Counted from the stretch's first letter, positions 35,601 through 49,780 are shown. The stretch: DNA of 64,000 nt from Motacilla alba alba (GCF_015832195.1 NC_052017.1:75765801-75829800), one strand, 5' to 3'. Program-made: numbers and translations. Notes: generated by a model not told the origin, from the sequence alone.

Positions 35601-38270
35601 TATTACCAAGTGAAGAACAGGAAAAATAGGCCTTAAAATGAAAAGAGGGGAAAAAAACAGATGAAACTGTGGGACAACAAGAAGAATTAAACTATATATA
35701 AACATTTTAATTAAAATTTATTTTCTGGATCTAAGTAATTATGTCTTCACCATAGATAAAAAACATATATATTTATGTGTCATGGTTTGGTTACTTGGAA
35801 AGGTGAGTACTTGTTCTGTATTTTAAAAAATTTGCTTGTTTACACAAGACAAATTAGGAAATCATAAAGCATTTTTCCTTTCAGTTCTGACTAGTATGGT
35901 TAAGAACATTTAAGGGTGGGTGTCTCTATATATTTTCTCACTTTCTTGTGAAAAACGACAAAAAAAAAACTAAATTGGAAACCATCTTCTGGGTAATATG
36001 CCATGTCTTTGATGGTAGATTTCACTTTAGACTCTGAGACTCCAGAAAATACGTATGATGGGCAATGAGCATTTTCCAGGAAGCCAACCCAACAAAAATT
36101 ACAATTCAGAAGAAATTTGGGAACATTTCAACATTTCTCTGTTTTACAATATTTGTTATCCTATAATTAGATCTTTTTTCATGAACTCAAGGAACTAGGT
36201 AGGGAATTACTACAGTAAGCATTCAAGGTATCATTAAAACATGTAAGATGTATTGACTGCTTTAAGGACACAATAGTGAAGACCCCAAAGCCCTACTGAA
36301 AATCTTCAGGAAAGGGGAAAAAAAACCCAGCATCAGTGTTTGTGATGTAATTATTTCTTCTCATAATCTCTAAATTAGAGATTAGAAAAACAGGTGAAGC
36401 AAGGTGTGCACCTCTAAAGCAGAGAAATAAGTGTTTGACTTTAGTTCTGCAAAATCCTGTCAGTTCCCAGCGCTGACAGTTTCAAGTGCAGAGGTCAAAA
36501 GAGCAGCACCAGAGAGCACCAGTTAGACCAGTAAGTTAAGGGCCTCAACAGCAGTGACACAGCATTTGTGCATGTGCATGTATTCACTCACCTTAATAGA
36601 AAACACTTTGCTATTCTTGTTACTATTTAAGAGTAAGACAGACTACTGAAAAATAATTTTAAACCTACTCTTCACACTCACTAGTCCTACCACTTCACAC
36701 AAGCTGATGAAGTCAAGATAGCATATATCTAATAGGCTGCTTTGAGTCTTCTTCTCTCAGTACTTCAAAAGAAAAACTTATAAGAGTCTCATTCAAGAGC
36801 AACAGATAAACCACAGAACACAGATTTATGTATAAGAAATAAACATTTGATTCTTCATCTGGCTGAATTCTGTTTGTCTTGTAATCATAACATTATTACA
36901 TTTTATTATAGTCCCTGATCTCTGCCTCTCATAAGACGTGCAAGCTTTACTTCTAATAAGGGTTTTTAATACCTGAATCATTCCCTTCACCTTATATTAC
37001 TCCATCTCTAGGGCAATCTCATCTTTCCTCAGAAAAAGTGACCTACTTCCAAGATGAAGCCTAACAATTGGGTTATTCAGTAACAATACTGCTTTTCTTT
37101 TGTCTTGATTTTCCTGAGAACAGTCTATTTGCCTTAAAACTGCCTTGCCCTAATTTTCTAGAACTTTTTAGTCAAGTAAATTCTTGACAGCTTGTCTTAA
37201 TATCAAGTATTATTGCAAATAAGATAAATATGCCTCAGCAGTGGCTACAACATTATTCTCTGAATTCTCAGTACAATCAGTCAACAAAATTATTTCATTT
37301 CATACATCATTTACCACTTCTATAGGAGTTGCAGAAGATACTGCAAATGAATTCTAAAGTGAAAGTTTAGAAGCAGCAGTGGATGCACGATGTATGTGTA
37401 AGATTACCTTTGACCAGTTCTTTCCACCTCTCCTCATCATGATCCATGCACTATGGAATTAAATTTTGGAATGAAAACTACAAAAAAGCCATAGAAAGGA
37501 GAAAGAAAACAGAGTTAAAAGATAGCTACCTGGTAGATCTTTGTCCTCTGTATGGATCAACTCTTATTCATGACATCATGACAGTAATTGAATTATTTTC
37601 TTTCCCCATTTTATTACTGTATGAAATAGAATGGAGAACCAGTAGAGCTGTAAGATGACAGAGAGACCTTTAAAGTCAGGTAACACACTGCAACAGGAAT
37701 CTCTGAAGCTCAGAAATTCTCTTCCCAAGGAAATAGTCTCATGTGAGCTCTTTCTACTTTCTAACTCTCTGGATGTGCTGACCATGGTACCAGGAAGAGA
37801 TGATGAATCTGCTTACAATGGATACCAGTCAAAAGAAAAAAGCAGGTTTTTTTCCATCTGTCCTCTGTTCCTCTCCCAATTTACAAGCAAAATTTTAAAT
37901 AGAAATGAGCCTCTGGTTTGAGGTTTATTTGTTTGTTGGGGAGGAATTGTTTGTTTTGGGGGTTTTTTTTTGGGTTTTTTTGGTTTGTTTGTTTGGTTTT
38001 TTTTTTTTTTTTTTTTTTTGTGGAGGATTATAATTTTTAAAATATATATCAAGTGATAATTATATGGGAAAATTACAATTCTGCTGAATTCTGAAATTCT
38101 GAAGGCATTTTTACTTTTATTAGACCTTTGTCTTTGAGATGCTTATATTAGCACCTAGCAATTATAGCAGGGTTTTTTTGTTTTGGGTTTTGAGTGTTTG
38201 GGTTTTTTGACATCTAGACAGTGTTTTCGCTGTTCTATCCTTTTGATAGTTATTGTAGCAGCTCTGGCTT
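29689..38270. other. Gene-free AT-rich sequence, 8.6 kb, no recognised repeat
   Basis: This is the longest stretch without a recognisable transposon. It has a 19-A run at 34168-34186, a G/T-rich patch (37921-38020) ending in a run of 23 T (37997-38019), and no exon I can support. Open frames of 60-105 codons have no known domains. The segments about 34990-35230 and 35450-35620 look less degenerate than neighbours and may be conserved noncoding DNA, but this needs an alignment. Confidence 0.45.
37921..38019. repeat. G/T-rich low-complexity tract ending in poly(T)
   Basis: The strand is almost free of C and A for about 100 bases, with ggtttgtttgtttgg blocks and a terminal run of 23 T (37997-38019). 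It might be the reversed tail of a retrotransposed sequence, but no source sequence is recognisable beside it. Confidence 0.85.
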
Positions 38271-38410
38271 GTGTTGTGGACTACTGTCTAAAGGTAGGCA
38301 GCTCAGCCCCAACCAGCTGCTCATTCACTGCCTCTCAGTGGGATGGGAAAGAGAATGGAAAGGGTTAAAGTGGAAAAACTCACAGTTTGAGATAAACACA
38401 GTTTATCACA
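38271..38410 (-). mobile_element. Fragment (3' end) of an ERVL-type LTR, reverse orientation
   Basis: The plus strand reads ggcagctcagccccaaccag, cagtgggatgggaaagagaa and ggaaaaactcacagtttgag, matching the 3' end of the same LTR family as 7849-8434 and 43733-45072 in reverse. The match stops near 38410, so most of the LTR, including the promoter, is missing. Confidence 0.75.
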
Positions 38411-41400
38411 GGTTAACATCTTTAAGAACACACAGAAGGTTTTCTCAACTTTTCTCTTTTTGGTTATCTGTGAAATATGATATGTTATTATGATCCTTTG
38501 CTTAAGGAAGACAGTGATTTTAGAATCAGAATTTGAACTCTCTTAGGGTGACCAAATCTACCAGATTCAAGTTGAACTCTGTAGTAAGGGGCCACATAGC
38601 CCACTGCAGGTAATGAGAGTAGTGAAGTGTATTTCAACAAGGCTTTATATCCCTAACTAATATTGTGGAATTCTTTGTCCATGAACTCATAACTACTCAA
38701 GTTACATCTAAATATGTATTCCACATTTAAAAAAATTTAAAAAGTAAAAAATTAAGAAATAATATGGACAAGCATAAACAACAACCAAGGTTAAAAGATT
38801 AGAGAAGTGAAGGGCAAAGTAAGCTAGCACAACTTTGAACTTTATAGGTCATGAAATTGTTGCTGCTTTCAGAAATGATAACATTTTAAAATGGAAGATT
38901 GTATCTCTTTTTACACTTTGCTTTTTTGATTCTCTCCAGTGTCCAAGTTTACAAAGGTTAGATGCCAGTATAATCTAGAATAAGACCATCTGTGACTGAT
39001 TTTGAAAGGTTACTGAGAGGGAAATCGGATGCGTGAGAAGCCTCCGGGAATGTAGCTGACTCCTATTGTTTTCTAATAGATCTGATATTCCAAGGAAAGA
39101 CAAAATAACTGAATTCCTGCTTGGATTCCCAGACAGCACTTCAGAATACGTAAGCAGTCAAATTAGAACATATTCTTCCCCCTAATATTGTGACAAAATG
39201 TTGTCAAAATCTGATGCTTGTCAGAGATGTTGTAAGCACTACCTGCATATCATACACAAAATCAAACAAATAATGTGCATTTATTCTTTACAACCACTAA
39301 AAACTGTTCAACCCTCACAAGTCCTGCTTGATAAAATAGACAGACTATTGCGGTAGAGAAGAAAGGCCAAAATTAACATTCATTACATTATTTCTGCAAT
39401 TTTCTACCCGTCTATCATCAGGTCACACCAATAATCAGGGTTAACCTGAGGAAAAGAAAATGTTATCCAGTCTGAAATGGCACAGTCTAGTCCTATAAAA
39501 GGCTTTGAATATTAAAGGAAGAATTCTCCCCAGGGTCTGTGAGAGACACCAAAGCATAGAAAAAGAACTTTAACCACCACAGTAACCCTACTTGTGAAAA
39601 AATGAGGATGTGGTGCTTTCTACCCAGCAGTTTCCCAGGACTATATATTATTCAATAGGTATGAATCAAAGAAATCAGTATGTTTGGAATTCAGGAGTCT
39701 AATATTGTGCAATGCTAGTCAGGATTGGGAGAAAATTTTCAGATGAATAATTTCTTTGTCCAAAATGAAAGTCATCTGAATTGTTTCTGAGAGAGTGATT
39801 TACTCATAGAAGAAATACAGTTGTATAATATTTGCAAATGATGCATTTCATTTGGGTCAATTCAGAAAATCTGTGTGCTTAAAGAAAAGGAAAAAAAGGT
39901 AAGTTTTTTTATTTCAGCCACCAAACCAACCATCTATCTATATGAGCACAGTCTGAAATCCGTTAAGAACAGATATCAAAAAAACATTGTGCAGTCTAGA
40001 CTAGCAGCATGCAATCACCATATAGAAACAGGAGGGTTTTGATGTAGTGATCTTGTGTCAAATTTCTTCTTCCCTTTAAATATCATGATCTCCACCTTCC
40101 CCTGCATTCAGTTTTGGTGAAATTTCAGATTCTAGTATGACATTGTGAAAACTGGGATAAGATATACCTACACTTGGTCTGCAGGACAAACAGGAATGCC
40201 ATCTGCACAGAAAGCCAAGGAAATTGCATTCTTTTACCTTATCTCTCAATAGTTTTCTATAAAACAGGAATGATAAACACAAAGAAGACTCACTTCAAGA
40301 AAGAGAAATACTGCCCACAATGAACTATTCCGCTCCTTTGTGCAAGTTCTTGTAGAGAGATCACAGATAATTTTAAAACTCAGAGTCTTTAAAGTTTAAA
40401 AAATGTTTTCTCTGCACCATCTTTTCTCCTCATAAAGAAAAACATGTTTTAGTAAAACTTTGAAATAGAGAAACATTTAATGATAATTATTGAATTTGAT
40501 ATACAATAAGAAGGGTTACCTTTAAACCTCAATTATCAATTTCGCAGGAAAAAAAATGATGGTACTTCTGGAATCTAAATACATGTTATCTTCTTGATCT
40601 AAATTACCTTTTCATAAGGTAATTATACAAAGTTTCATAAATCTACATTTGTATCTACTCTGGACATCTAATAGTCTAGACTGGTTATGTAAAGATCCTC
40701 TTGTCAAATTCCTCTTAAAATGGTACCAAAATGCTTCTTGCAAATAGTCCAGCAGAGAATGAAACCCCTAGATGCTTAATTCCTAATCTTTAAAAGTAAT
40801 TCTTTATTTTAACTATTTTTAATTATTTTATATAAGGCATGATTTTGAAAAAGGCAGGAACATCTTGCTATCATCTATTAGATAAGGAACTTAGAAGTAT
40901 GAAAATAAAGTTGCACTCTATCTTCATGCAGTTTCTTTTATAAAAATAACCATATTTGGGTTTTCACTTTCTGCCTGCCATTTCAGCAACAAACCATTTT
41001 ACTTACAGTTATTTTGGCATTTTATTTTGGCTCAGAGGAAGATAAACATCCTGAAGGATGAAGACATGATTCATTTGTCCTCTTGAAAGCTGAACTGCCT
41101 CCACAGTTCCAAAACCAGAGAGCAGGCAACAGAATCCTTGGTTTCTCTGTCTCCTTCAAACATATTGTGAATGGTTGTTCTGCTTGTGTTGAGAAATTCT
41201 TTGAATTTGACACATTTTCTAAGCAGGTTACTTAGTGAGATTAAATAAAACCCCAAGTCAGCTAATCATTTTTTAGTCAGGCTTGAAGAATACCAACATA
41301 TACCAGCTAGTAAGGCAGTTTGTTAAGCTGACTAATCATACAGACAGGCTGTAGCAAGTAGCAATCTTAACAGCAGTGCATGAAGAATTATCATAGTTTC

Positions 41401-43732
41401 CTTTAATCATAAGAGGTAAAAAGGAACAATCACTTTGGCTTTCATAAGAACTTTTTTAAAAATAGTCTTGTTTTTCAACCATAATGTGTATGATACAGAA
41501 GTCAAACAGGTTTCCAGATAGCACGTGGCTAAGTTGTACCATCTTAAGTGGGTCATAGAAAGCTTTTTTTAGGGGGTGAGAGTTTGGGGGTCTCATCTCT
41601 TTCTTGGATCTGTGCTGATGCAGAGAGAAAAAAAAATGAAATAAAGTATGCTCCAGCACATTGTATCAGTATAGAAAATTTACTTTTCTACTGAGACATA
41701 ATTTTTATTTTTGTTCAGTACAGAATTCCAGGACATACTGCCAAAGTCTAGACCATGGTAAAACCAAGCTGAATTCAAGCCTGAATGCTACAGAAAGTTC
41801 AAATTGCAGAGAAAAAAAACATAAGTCTTCCATCTGGAGGGCCTGTGACTTTATATTCCAGATGCTAAAGAACTTCAAAATAAATTATTAAATTTCTGCA
41901 CCTTAACAATACATTGTCCCTGCAATAATATGATTTGTGAGCCACAGACATCTTTCTCAACTTGCCTTTTTCTACAATTTCTAAAGCATTTTTTTGGTTT
42001 GCCATTTGAAAGTACACTTCTGCTAAAGAACTTGATGATTAAATTTATCAGATTTTGGCATATGATATCGGAATTTCAGAGGCATAGCTTTTATTATGTA
42101 TCTCATTTTCTACATTGAACATGCCATTAAGAAACAAAGCAGAGAAATTTTCCCCCTTTGTTTTTAAAAAGAGGTAATGGTTGTATTTGTTATGAACTGC
42201 CAAGTACAAATGTGAAATTTTGAGAGTCTAGTGAAAACATGTTTGAGCCCTTGAGATCCCTTGCCATTTATTCAGTTGAAGGATCTAGAAGAAGGGAAAA
42301 ATGTGAGAGAAAAAAAAAAGCATTAATGAAAAGAACATGTACACTAAAAATATCTAATAAAGATATAAGATATGCTACACTTCAGGTTTTTTTTTCTGGA
42401 ATCACAGGCAGAAGAGAAGCAACAGCCACTAAGGCCACCTATTTGAAAGAAATAAAGACCAGAAGTATAACCTCACCAACTGGATCTTCCTAGAGATAGG
42501 AAATGCTGCTCCCAAAAACACAGTGACTTGACAGGAGATATTGTTATCACAGACAAAAGGTGCAGTGGTCACATATACATGTGTATACAAAGCATACATT
42601 ACTCCAGGGTTCTCACTTGCTAAATATTACTTGCTTTACTTTTCCTCACTAATAATCAGCAAAGAGAAGTGACAAGGCTGATTAGCACACTGAAGAAAAG
42701 GGGTTTTACCTGATACCATATCATTGCATTATATCAGCAAAATTAGTCTAGATTTTGTTTGCTACTAAGCCAGTTTTTTTCATTAAAATGTTCCATTTAA
42801 TTTAATTTATTTATTTTTGTTGTGATGTAAGCACATGAAGGGCTGAGGGTAAACAGAACTGAAGATAACTGCCTCCATAAGTCTAACTTTTTGAGGCACC
42901 TGCATGTTGGTAAGGGGTCATTAGATGTGTTGAACAAGTATGTAAGGCACAAAACAGAACAACTTAATCTAAAAATTATTCCTTAGGATTTAATTTTAGT
43001 TAGGCTTATTCTGCTTATTTGGAAAAAGGTTTATGCAGACCTTAATTGTGCAGGTCACTGTTTTAAATTTTTCAAGTAATTAAAAATCTGCCATGACCTG
43101 AGATGAACACTACTTAGTGTTTATCTTCTCAAAGACTAAATGAACAACTTCAATCAATGCAGTTATGTAAAAATGAGGATAAGAAATGACATTAACGTGC
43201 AAAGCTATTAATTTTTTTGATTTAGCTATTCCACAGCTGCAAACAACCATGTGTTGGTATGCTATGAAGCTGAAGAAACTTCTATAATTCATTGGCAGTA
43301 ATTTATTGAATAGCTCAGAGAACTATTAATTTTTTTATTATTTAGGACTTTTTTAGGTATGGTTTATGAACTTACTGACTTCCACTGACAGTTAAAGATA
43401 AGATATCTCTATGCCTTCATTTGATGATGACTTGAAAAAAAATTGCAGAGACTGGATTCAACCTAAAGGTCCTCAGACACACTTAATAATTGTGTGAAAG
43501 CCCTTAGGTTGTCCCTACGTAATAATTTGCATATTCATAATAAAAATAAAAACATCTTATTATACAAAAGGTTTGGGGTTTTTTAATTATTATTCTTTCT
43601 TTGAAGCAAAATTCAGTGAATTCATAGAAATGAATAGTCTGAATAGAAGTAGTAAAGGATGGTTGCATATGCAGGTTTTTTGGTCATTATTCAAGAGTCA
43701 AAGCCTGAAGTGTTTATCCTTCATTTAGAGCT
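38411..43732. other. Gene-free AT-rich sequence
   Basis: No exon or transposon is recognised in 5.3 kb. A short segment around 39010-39060 (gggaaatcggatgcgtgaga and following) is unusually CpG-containing for the region. An octamer-like atttgcat occurs at 43525-43532. Neither can be called functional from sequence alone. Confidence 0.45.
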
Positions 43733-45072
43733 TGTCTTGTCTTAACGTCAGCTGGCAGCTCAGTCCCAAATTGCTACTCATGCAGTCAGCCCTGGTGGGA
43801 TGTGGAAGTGAAGTGGAAGAGTAACAGTGAGAAAACTCATGGGTGGAGATAAAGACAGTTTGATAGGGAAAGTAAAAGCCAAGTGCGCAATTAAAGCAGA
43901 GCAAGGAATTCACTCACCAGGCAGGCCTTCAGCCATCCACAGGAGAGCAGGGAGCCATCACACATGAAACTATGACTTGGGAAATAAATGTCATCAATTT
44001 GAACATCCCGCCCACTGCTATGAGCTGTTCCCACAATGCTGAGAGCAACCCAGGTTTTTATTAATAAATCCCTTAGGGTGGATTAAAGTGAAATGACACT
44101 GAATGATCAGTATTTGTAATATATATATCTATATGTAGGGCTTATTCTAGAACAATTTGGTTGCAATGGAAAGTAGTTATGTAGCCTTTTGGTTATTATT
44201 ATCTGTGGCAATATAGCAATATGAAGCAGAAAAATATTTCCTAGGAAAATGTATAAGGATGAGAAAGAAAGGATATGAGTAGAAAAATACCCAATTACCA
44301 TTGGTCTTCTGATGAGACTTGATTGTTGCAGCTTAGTTTTCTCTTGGCCAAAGTGGTGGTCCATCAGGACTGGAGTAAGAAGCTCACAAAATACAAAGTC
44401 TGGCAAGTTAAACTACACTCAGGCTAAGCTGGGAACATACTGGTACCTCCTCTAGAAATGAAAAGATTTCAATCCTCTGGTGCAAGGCCTCAGAAATGAG
44501 TCTGGAGGTGCTTTGGGGACCTTTTATGGCTTTTGACACCTTTGAGAACACAGCAGCTGCCTCTCATGTTATGGGGTAGTTATACCCCATCAGGCCTTCC
44601 CTGGAGACTGGAGGGAGGAATTTTACAACTGAGTTGTGTAAGGGAGGGCAGTTAGCATGATAAGAGGCACCATTTTGACTTGCAGGATTTGCCTCTCCTG
44701 TGCCTCAAAGCCTGGCTTGTAGCCTCCAGACAGTGCCAGTTCACCCCCTCAGTCTTTATGCAGACTGGCCATTACACACCCAAAAACGTCACTTCCTTCC
44801 CCTGGGAGGTTTAAACTTGGCCTCACCAAAGCACCTTGGTGCTTCCATAAATGGGCTAATGTTTTGAGACATTAAACTTGAGAAACTCTTGTGCTACTTC
44901 GTCTCCTCACTGTGGGTGCTGTGCAGAGTGGAATTGCTGTGTAAGTCCAACTCAGCAACGACTGAAACATCCCTGGGTTATCAATGTTGTTTTGGTCACA
45001 AATCCAAAACAGAGCACCATAGTAGCTGCTATAAAGAAAAACACCTCTCATCCCAGCCAAAACCAATAGACA
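43733..45072 (-). mobile_element. ERVL-type LTR split by an insert of about 780 bp, reverse orientation
   Basis: The left part (43733 to about 44100) matches the 3' side of the LTR in reverse: tgtcttgtcttaacgtcagc, ggtgggatgtggaagtgaag, ctcatgggtggagataaaga and aagtaaaagccaagtgcgc. The right part (about 44890-45072) matches the 5' side: gtgtaagtccaactcagcaa, ttggtcacaaatccaaaaca and catcccagccaaaacca. The two halves together give roughly a full LTR, and the stretch between them is foreign to it. The exact junctions are blurred because the LTR centre is decayed. The right end should be near 45072. I see no clear target duplication. Confidence 0.75.
44105..44890 (-). mobile_element. Unidentified insert within the LTR, possibly another LTR
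   Basis: This sequence separates the two halves of the ERVL-type LTR. On the minus strand it has a TATA-like ccataaaagg (plus strand ccttttatgg at 44521-44530). Two perfect short hairpins are present: atggggta/taccccat with a 4-base loop near 44570-44590, and aagcacc/ggtgctt with a 2-base loop at about 44828-44843. It is richer in GC than the flanks from 44440 to 44830. These features suit a second retroviral LTR nested in the first, but I do not recognise the family and strand is a guess. No gene is visible in it; minus-strand frame 44107-44406 (99 codons) has no known domain. Confidence 0.4.
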
Positions 45073-48000
45073 ACTTCACTTAAAATGGAGTTTAATCAAC
45101 ATCAAGTCATGCAAATTTAAATATTTTTTTTTTAAATATAGTGGTAGACACGTATAAGATATTTTAAAGGTCCTGAAGTGAAAGGTAAGTCTTGGAAATC
45201 AAAAATGTATTATGCATTGCTCTAAAATCAATCCATCAGTATAAAACTTTAAGAAGTTTTTCCCCAGTATGCTACACTGATAATAAAAAAATGCTAAAAA
45301 GAAATGCCTAACATGGGTATTATGAAGAAAATATAAGTTGTATTAAAAACCACAAACAGTTAAAATAACAAAGAAAATAAAACATGTAAAATATATGAAC
45401 TGAATCTGAACTGAACTACACTGGCAAATTAATGTTTTTCTCTAGCTACGGAATGCTTCTTAAGAAGGTACATTAAATGAAGTCCAAAACTAGAGCTAAT
45501 AAACACTAAGTTGATAAGTCCACATTAAGAAGAGGGACACTGGGTGAAGAGCACACACTAAAATACTTTAGAAATAATTTTATGAAGTCAAACTAATTCC
45601 TGTGCACTCTTTTTCATATTATAATAGGTCATTGTCAAATGTGATATATATTTAATATTCTACAAGGTCAGCAGTATGCCTTCTACCTATTGTTACTATT
45701 TCTTTGTGCTACTTAACAATTTGCATCCATAGAATTCAACATCCATGTGGGGGTCTTATTATAGGACTTTTGAATACATTACCCTTCTCTGTTGTAATTA
45801 ATCTTTTAATTGCCTGATCCTACTTCAGCAGAAAGAGTTGGTCAATTAATGCAGATGCACATGTCTATGTATAATGCCTGTGCCTGCTGATAGCATTCCT
45901 TTTGATACTGCATTTCATGAAAACAATCTTAGTGATTCCTTTTTAGGGTTTAAAATACCTTCATCAAAACACTTTTGATTTTCAGTAGGAAGACTGCTCG
46001 ATTTGTTTTGGTAAAACTTGATAATTTTCTCTTATTTTGCTTCTATGAAAGAAATTAGTTTCTCATTCCATTTGTGGTCCAGCACCTTGTACTCAATTCA
46101 CATTCAATATGCATTCTTCTGACAATTCTATGTACTGAGGCATTAAAATCAAGGATTGCAGCGATCACTTTTTTTGACCTGTGATGCACAGAAGTTATTT
46201 TCTTAGGAATGCGTATCAGAACCAGTATAAAAACTATCTATACTAAACACCAAGTGATTGAATTGACTCAAATTCAACCTGGAAGCAACCTATTTGAATG
46301 ACATAACAGCCAAAGATCATCTGACAAAAAGGTATGGTCTCTGTCGAAATGCACAGGTAAGGTGTGTGATATAAAAAGTGTGACTAAATGCTACCCATAA
46401 AATTTGAAATCAGCTTTCAGATCAGTAAAAATCTGCAGTAAGTGCTCAAAAGCAAATTGAATAAAAAGGTCTAAGACCAAGTTCCCAACACTAGGTGACA
46501 AAAAAAGAGAAATATTCAAATTGAAAAATGCAGTAGTTGTTGCATCCAACTTTTTTGTAGCATTTTAATTTACTTATCAATTATGGGATTAAGGTGTTAA
46601 TTTTCAGTCACTAATTTCAAATGTGCTTGATGGGTTTATTCAAGGTCAATTGGAAATAGGAATTCTCAACAAGTGAAATATTAATAGTGTTTTTAAAAAT
46701 AGAAGCAATGTAGAGGAAAAAGAGGAGGCAAAAGAGTTTGTTAAAATATTTCCACCATGATTCTTGAAAACTCTGATAATCATTAAAACTAAGCAAAACA
46801 AGGACACATTGGAATCCAAGGTTTCAGTACAAGAAAAATAAGTATATGATTTTGGCAACTACTTTAATATTTTGACTTCAGAATATGGAAGAAATATAAA
46901 GAATTTATGTTCTAACTAGTAAATGTTGCTGCTAAGAATGCAATAGACCCATTTTTATCAAATGAGGAGTTACAAAGAAGCACAGAATTTTGAAAAATTC
47001 AAAATTTTGCCTTTCAGTCTTATAATTCTGCCAGCTTTTATAGTGTTCTTTTTTTACTAAAATACTATTCATAAGGAAAAAAAAAAGAACAAACCTCACA
47101 TAAAGAGTTTTATATCAACAGCATCAAGTTATTCCAGTAAGAAAGGCGAGCAAATAAAGAATTTGAGTGGTTCGTAGGAAGACAGCTTTCTTTTAGTTGA
47201 GCTCAGATGAAACAATCTCTTCTGATTACCATTCATGAAGGTATAAGTTTGGATGTGAGACTTTTTGTGGAAGTCCTTTCAAGCGTTTCTTAGCTTTCTG
47301 GAGTGGAAACAAGTCCCCTAAGTCCCATCACCTTCACCTAGTTATAGCCTAAGCCAGTTTAAATTCATGCTGACATTTACAGATGGTCAACTGGCATACT
47401 TGCCCGGCTGTGTTCTCCAAATAAACTTCAGATTCCACATTACCTGATTTTATGCAGGAAACTGACACAACGAAGCACCAAGGAAGCCATACGTAGTGCA
47501 TGAAAAATGGCTCTGTTTTCCCTTTCCATATTTTAGACAGTCTAAATGTACAGACTACTGAGATATTGATGCAGCAAAGACAAAAAAAAAGAAATAATTA
47601 TCAAGGTTTCATGACATAAGCTATGCTGTGGTAGTATGTCTATTTTCATCTAGTACAGTATTTTTAGGTATTATAAATAAATATGACCTGTCAGCCATTA
47701 AGTCTGACTTAGAGACTGTGACATATGGCTGTTATACATATACAGTCTCTTGGATTCTTACAAAACCTGACTAAGGTCAAGGAACCCTGTGCCTTCCCTC
47801 TCTCATTTATATTTTATGATTCAGGAACAAGATGAAGTCCTCTAGACAGCTAGTACTGAGTCACACAGTAGATGGATATGTTTCAGATTACGATCTATCA
47901 GGGTCAAAAAGGGGTGTAACTCACCAGATTTTGACACAACTGTCTTCATAGATACTTCAATTATTTGGAAATAGCATAAGACAGCTTAGTTTCACTTCAG

Positions 48001-49327
48001 AAATCCCTAGTACTTAAAAAGATATTTACATATTTTTTCACAAGTTGTGATCATAGCATTAGTAATGTTATTATCAATTCTCTAGGTAGCACACAATTAA
48101 TATACTCTGACATATTTATCATGTGCATATTTGTATTGACATGACTAAGAGCTTTTTTCATTTTCATTATATTTCTTAGCCAAAGGCAAAATTAGGTCCT
48201 TTGCCAGTTTTCATTCTGTCTGTGCTAAAAATGAAATTCTATACATGGAAAGAAAAAATAATAAAAAGAAAGTAGCATTTATAAATCTGAACTGAATTGT
48301 GAGATATGTTCTTTGTTGTCTTATAGAATCCCTAACACAAAAATAATGAGATCATCTGTGGCCTGGGGCTTGGATCCTAAAGCTTATGCAGCCACAGGAC
48401 TTTGTGAACTTTTACAGTCTCATCAAAATCAATAGTAGTATTCATGAGATGAAAGTTATTTGCATGCTTAGGTCTTTTCAAAGTCAATGCTTTTATTATT
48501 TGGATTCAGGCTCAAAGTTTTTAGTGACCAACTGTGTCAGTAGCTCATTGAAAGATTAACAAAAAAATTCTGCCTGTCATGCTGAGTTCAAGTAAAAATA
48601 CTTCTTTTCACCTTCACTTCATCTTCTGTGTGCTTTGAATATGTCAACAGCCTGATACAACAATCGGCATACTAGTGGTATATGGAATTTTGTTAAGTAT
48701 GCTTAAATCAGCATTCAGCAAGTATAGATTTATTTTCTATTATTGTAACATTGGTTTATGGCTGTTGAAGTACAAAAAATGTCACAGATCTTAATTGCAA
48801 ATCATGCAAAAGCACAAAAGTAATACAAATAAAAGAGCTAGTGTGATGAAGACATCTAGGGTTCACATAATAGACAGACATCTAGGAACTTCAATTACAC
48901 AAGAGGTGAAGGATGTAGAACAGAGATAGTCTGTTAATGGGACCAACACTGACAATGCACAGAAATCACCTAACTGATCTTTGCAGTTCAGCAACAGCCA
49001 GCAACAAGATGCAGCAACTGAGTAAAGTAAAACCAGAAATATCTTACTGACCCCTTGTTAGAGAGTCAGCAGTAGCAGAGCCATTACAGAAGTGCCAGTG
49101 AAATGACAATGTCTATTTGTCTATTTTTTATTTTTTTTTTACTTCCTACAGATGAAAATATGTTGTTCCTCTTACATATCTCTTCTGTAACAAGAACTCA
49201 ATAGCCTAGTTCTCCTGTGTTCTTCAGCTAGGAGCTTCAGATGAGGGAGAAGGAAGATAAGAGAGCCAGTCGCTCTACTTTTTTGAGAACTTAGTCTAGA
49301 TTAGACCTTACAAGGTGTCAAATCAAT
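45073..49327. other. Gene-free AT-rich sequence
   Basis: No exon, RNA gene or known repeat is recognised in 4.3 kb. The stretch near 45820-45960 and 46130-46240 has balanced composition and could be conserved noncoding DNA. Confidence 0.45.
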
Positions 49328-49780
49328 CAGGTTGCTCAAAGCTCCATCCATCCTAGCCTTGAACATTTCCACAGATGGGGCATCCCCAACATCTCTGGGA
49401 AACCAGTGCCTCACCACCCTCACAGTGAATAATTTCCTCCCAACATCTCATCTAAACCTTCAGTCTTTCAGTTTAAAGACATTCCCTCTTGCCATATCAC
49501 TACATGCCCATGTTGAAAGTCTCTCTCCGGATCTCTTGTAGACCCTTTAGGTACCGTAAGGCTTCTATAAAATCTCATTTCTCCATGTAGAACAACCCCA
49601 ACTCAGCCTGTCTTCATAGGAGAGAAGCTCCAGATGTCTGATCAGTGTCTCTCCTCTGGACTTTCTCCAACAGGTCCATCTCTTGGGGGCCCCAGAGCTG
49701 GATGTAGTACTCCAGGTGGTCCCATGAAAAAGGGGGAGAATGACCTCCTTCAACCTGCTGCTGGATATACCTTGCTCACA
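49328..49780 (-). mobile_element. CR1 fragment, reverse orientation, lacking its 3' end
   Basis: The plus strand shows ggttgctcaaagctccatcc, gaacatttccacagatgggg, cctcaccaccctcacagtga, tatcactacatgcccatgtt, gtctgatcagtgtctctcct and ggggccccagagctggatgt, the reverse complement of the CR1 3' region. It starts inside the element because the usual terminal block is missing, and it fades near aacctgctgctgg. It is the same region of CR1 as 1543-2290 but better preserved. Confidence 0.92.

Noticed and set aside
43525..43532. Octamer motif atttgcat as a regulatory site
   Set aside because: An 8-base match in 64 kb of AT-rich DNA is expected by chance, and there is no supporting context.
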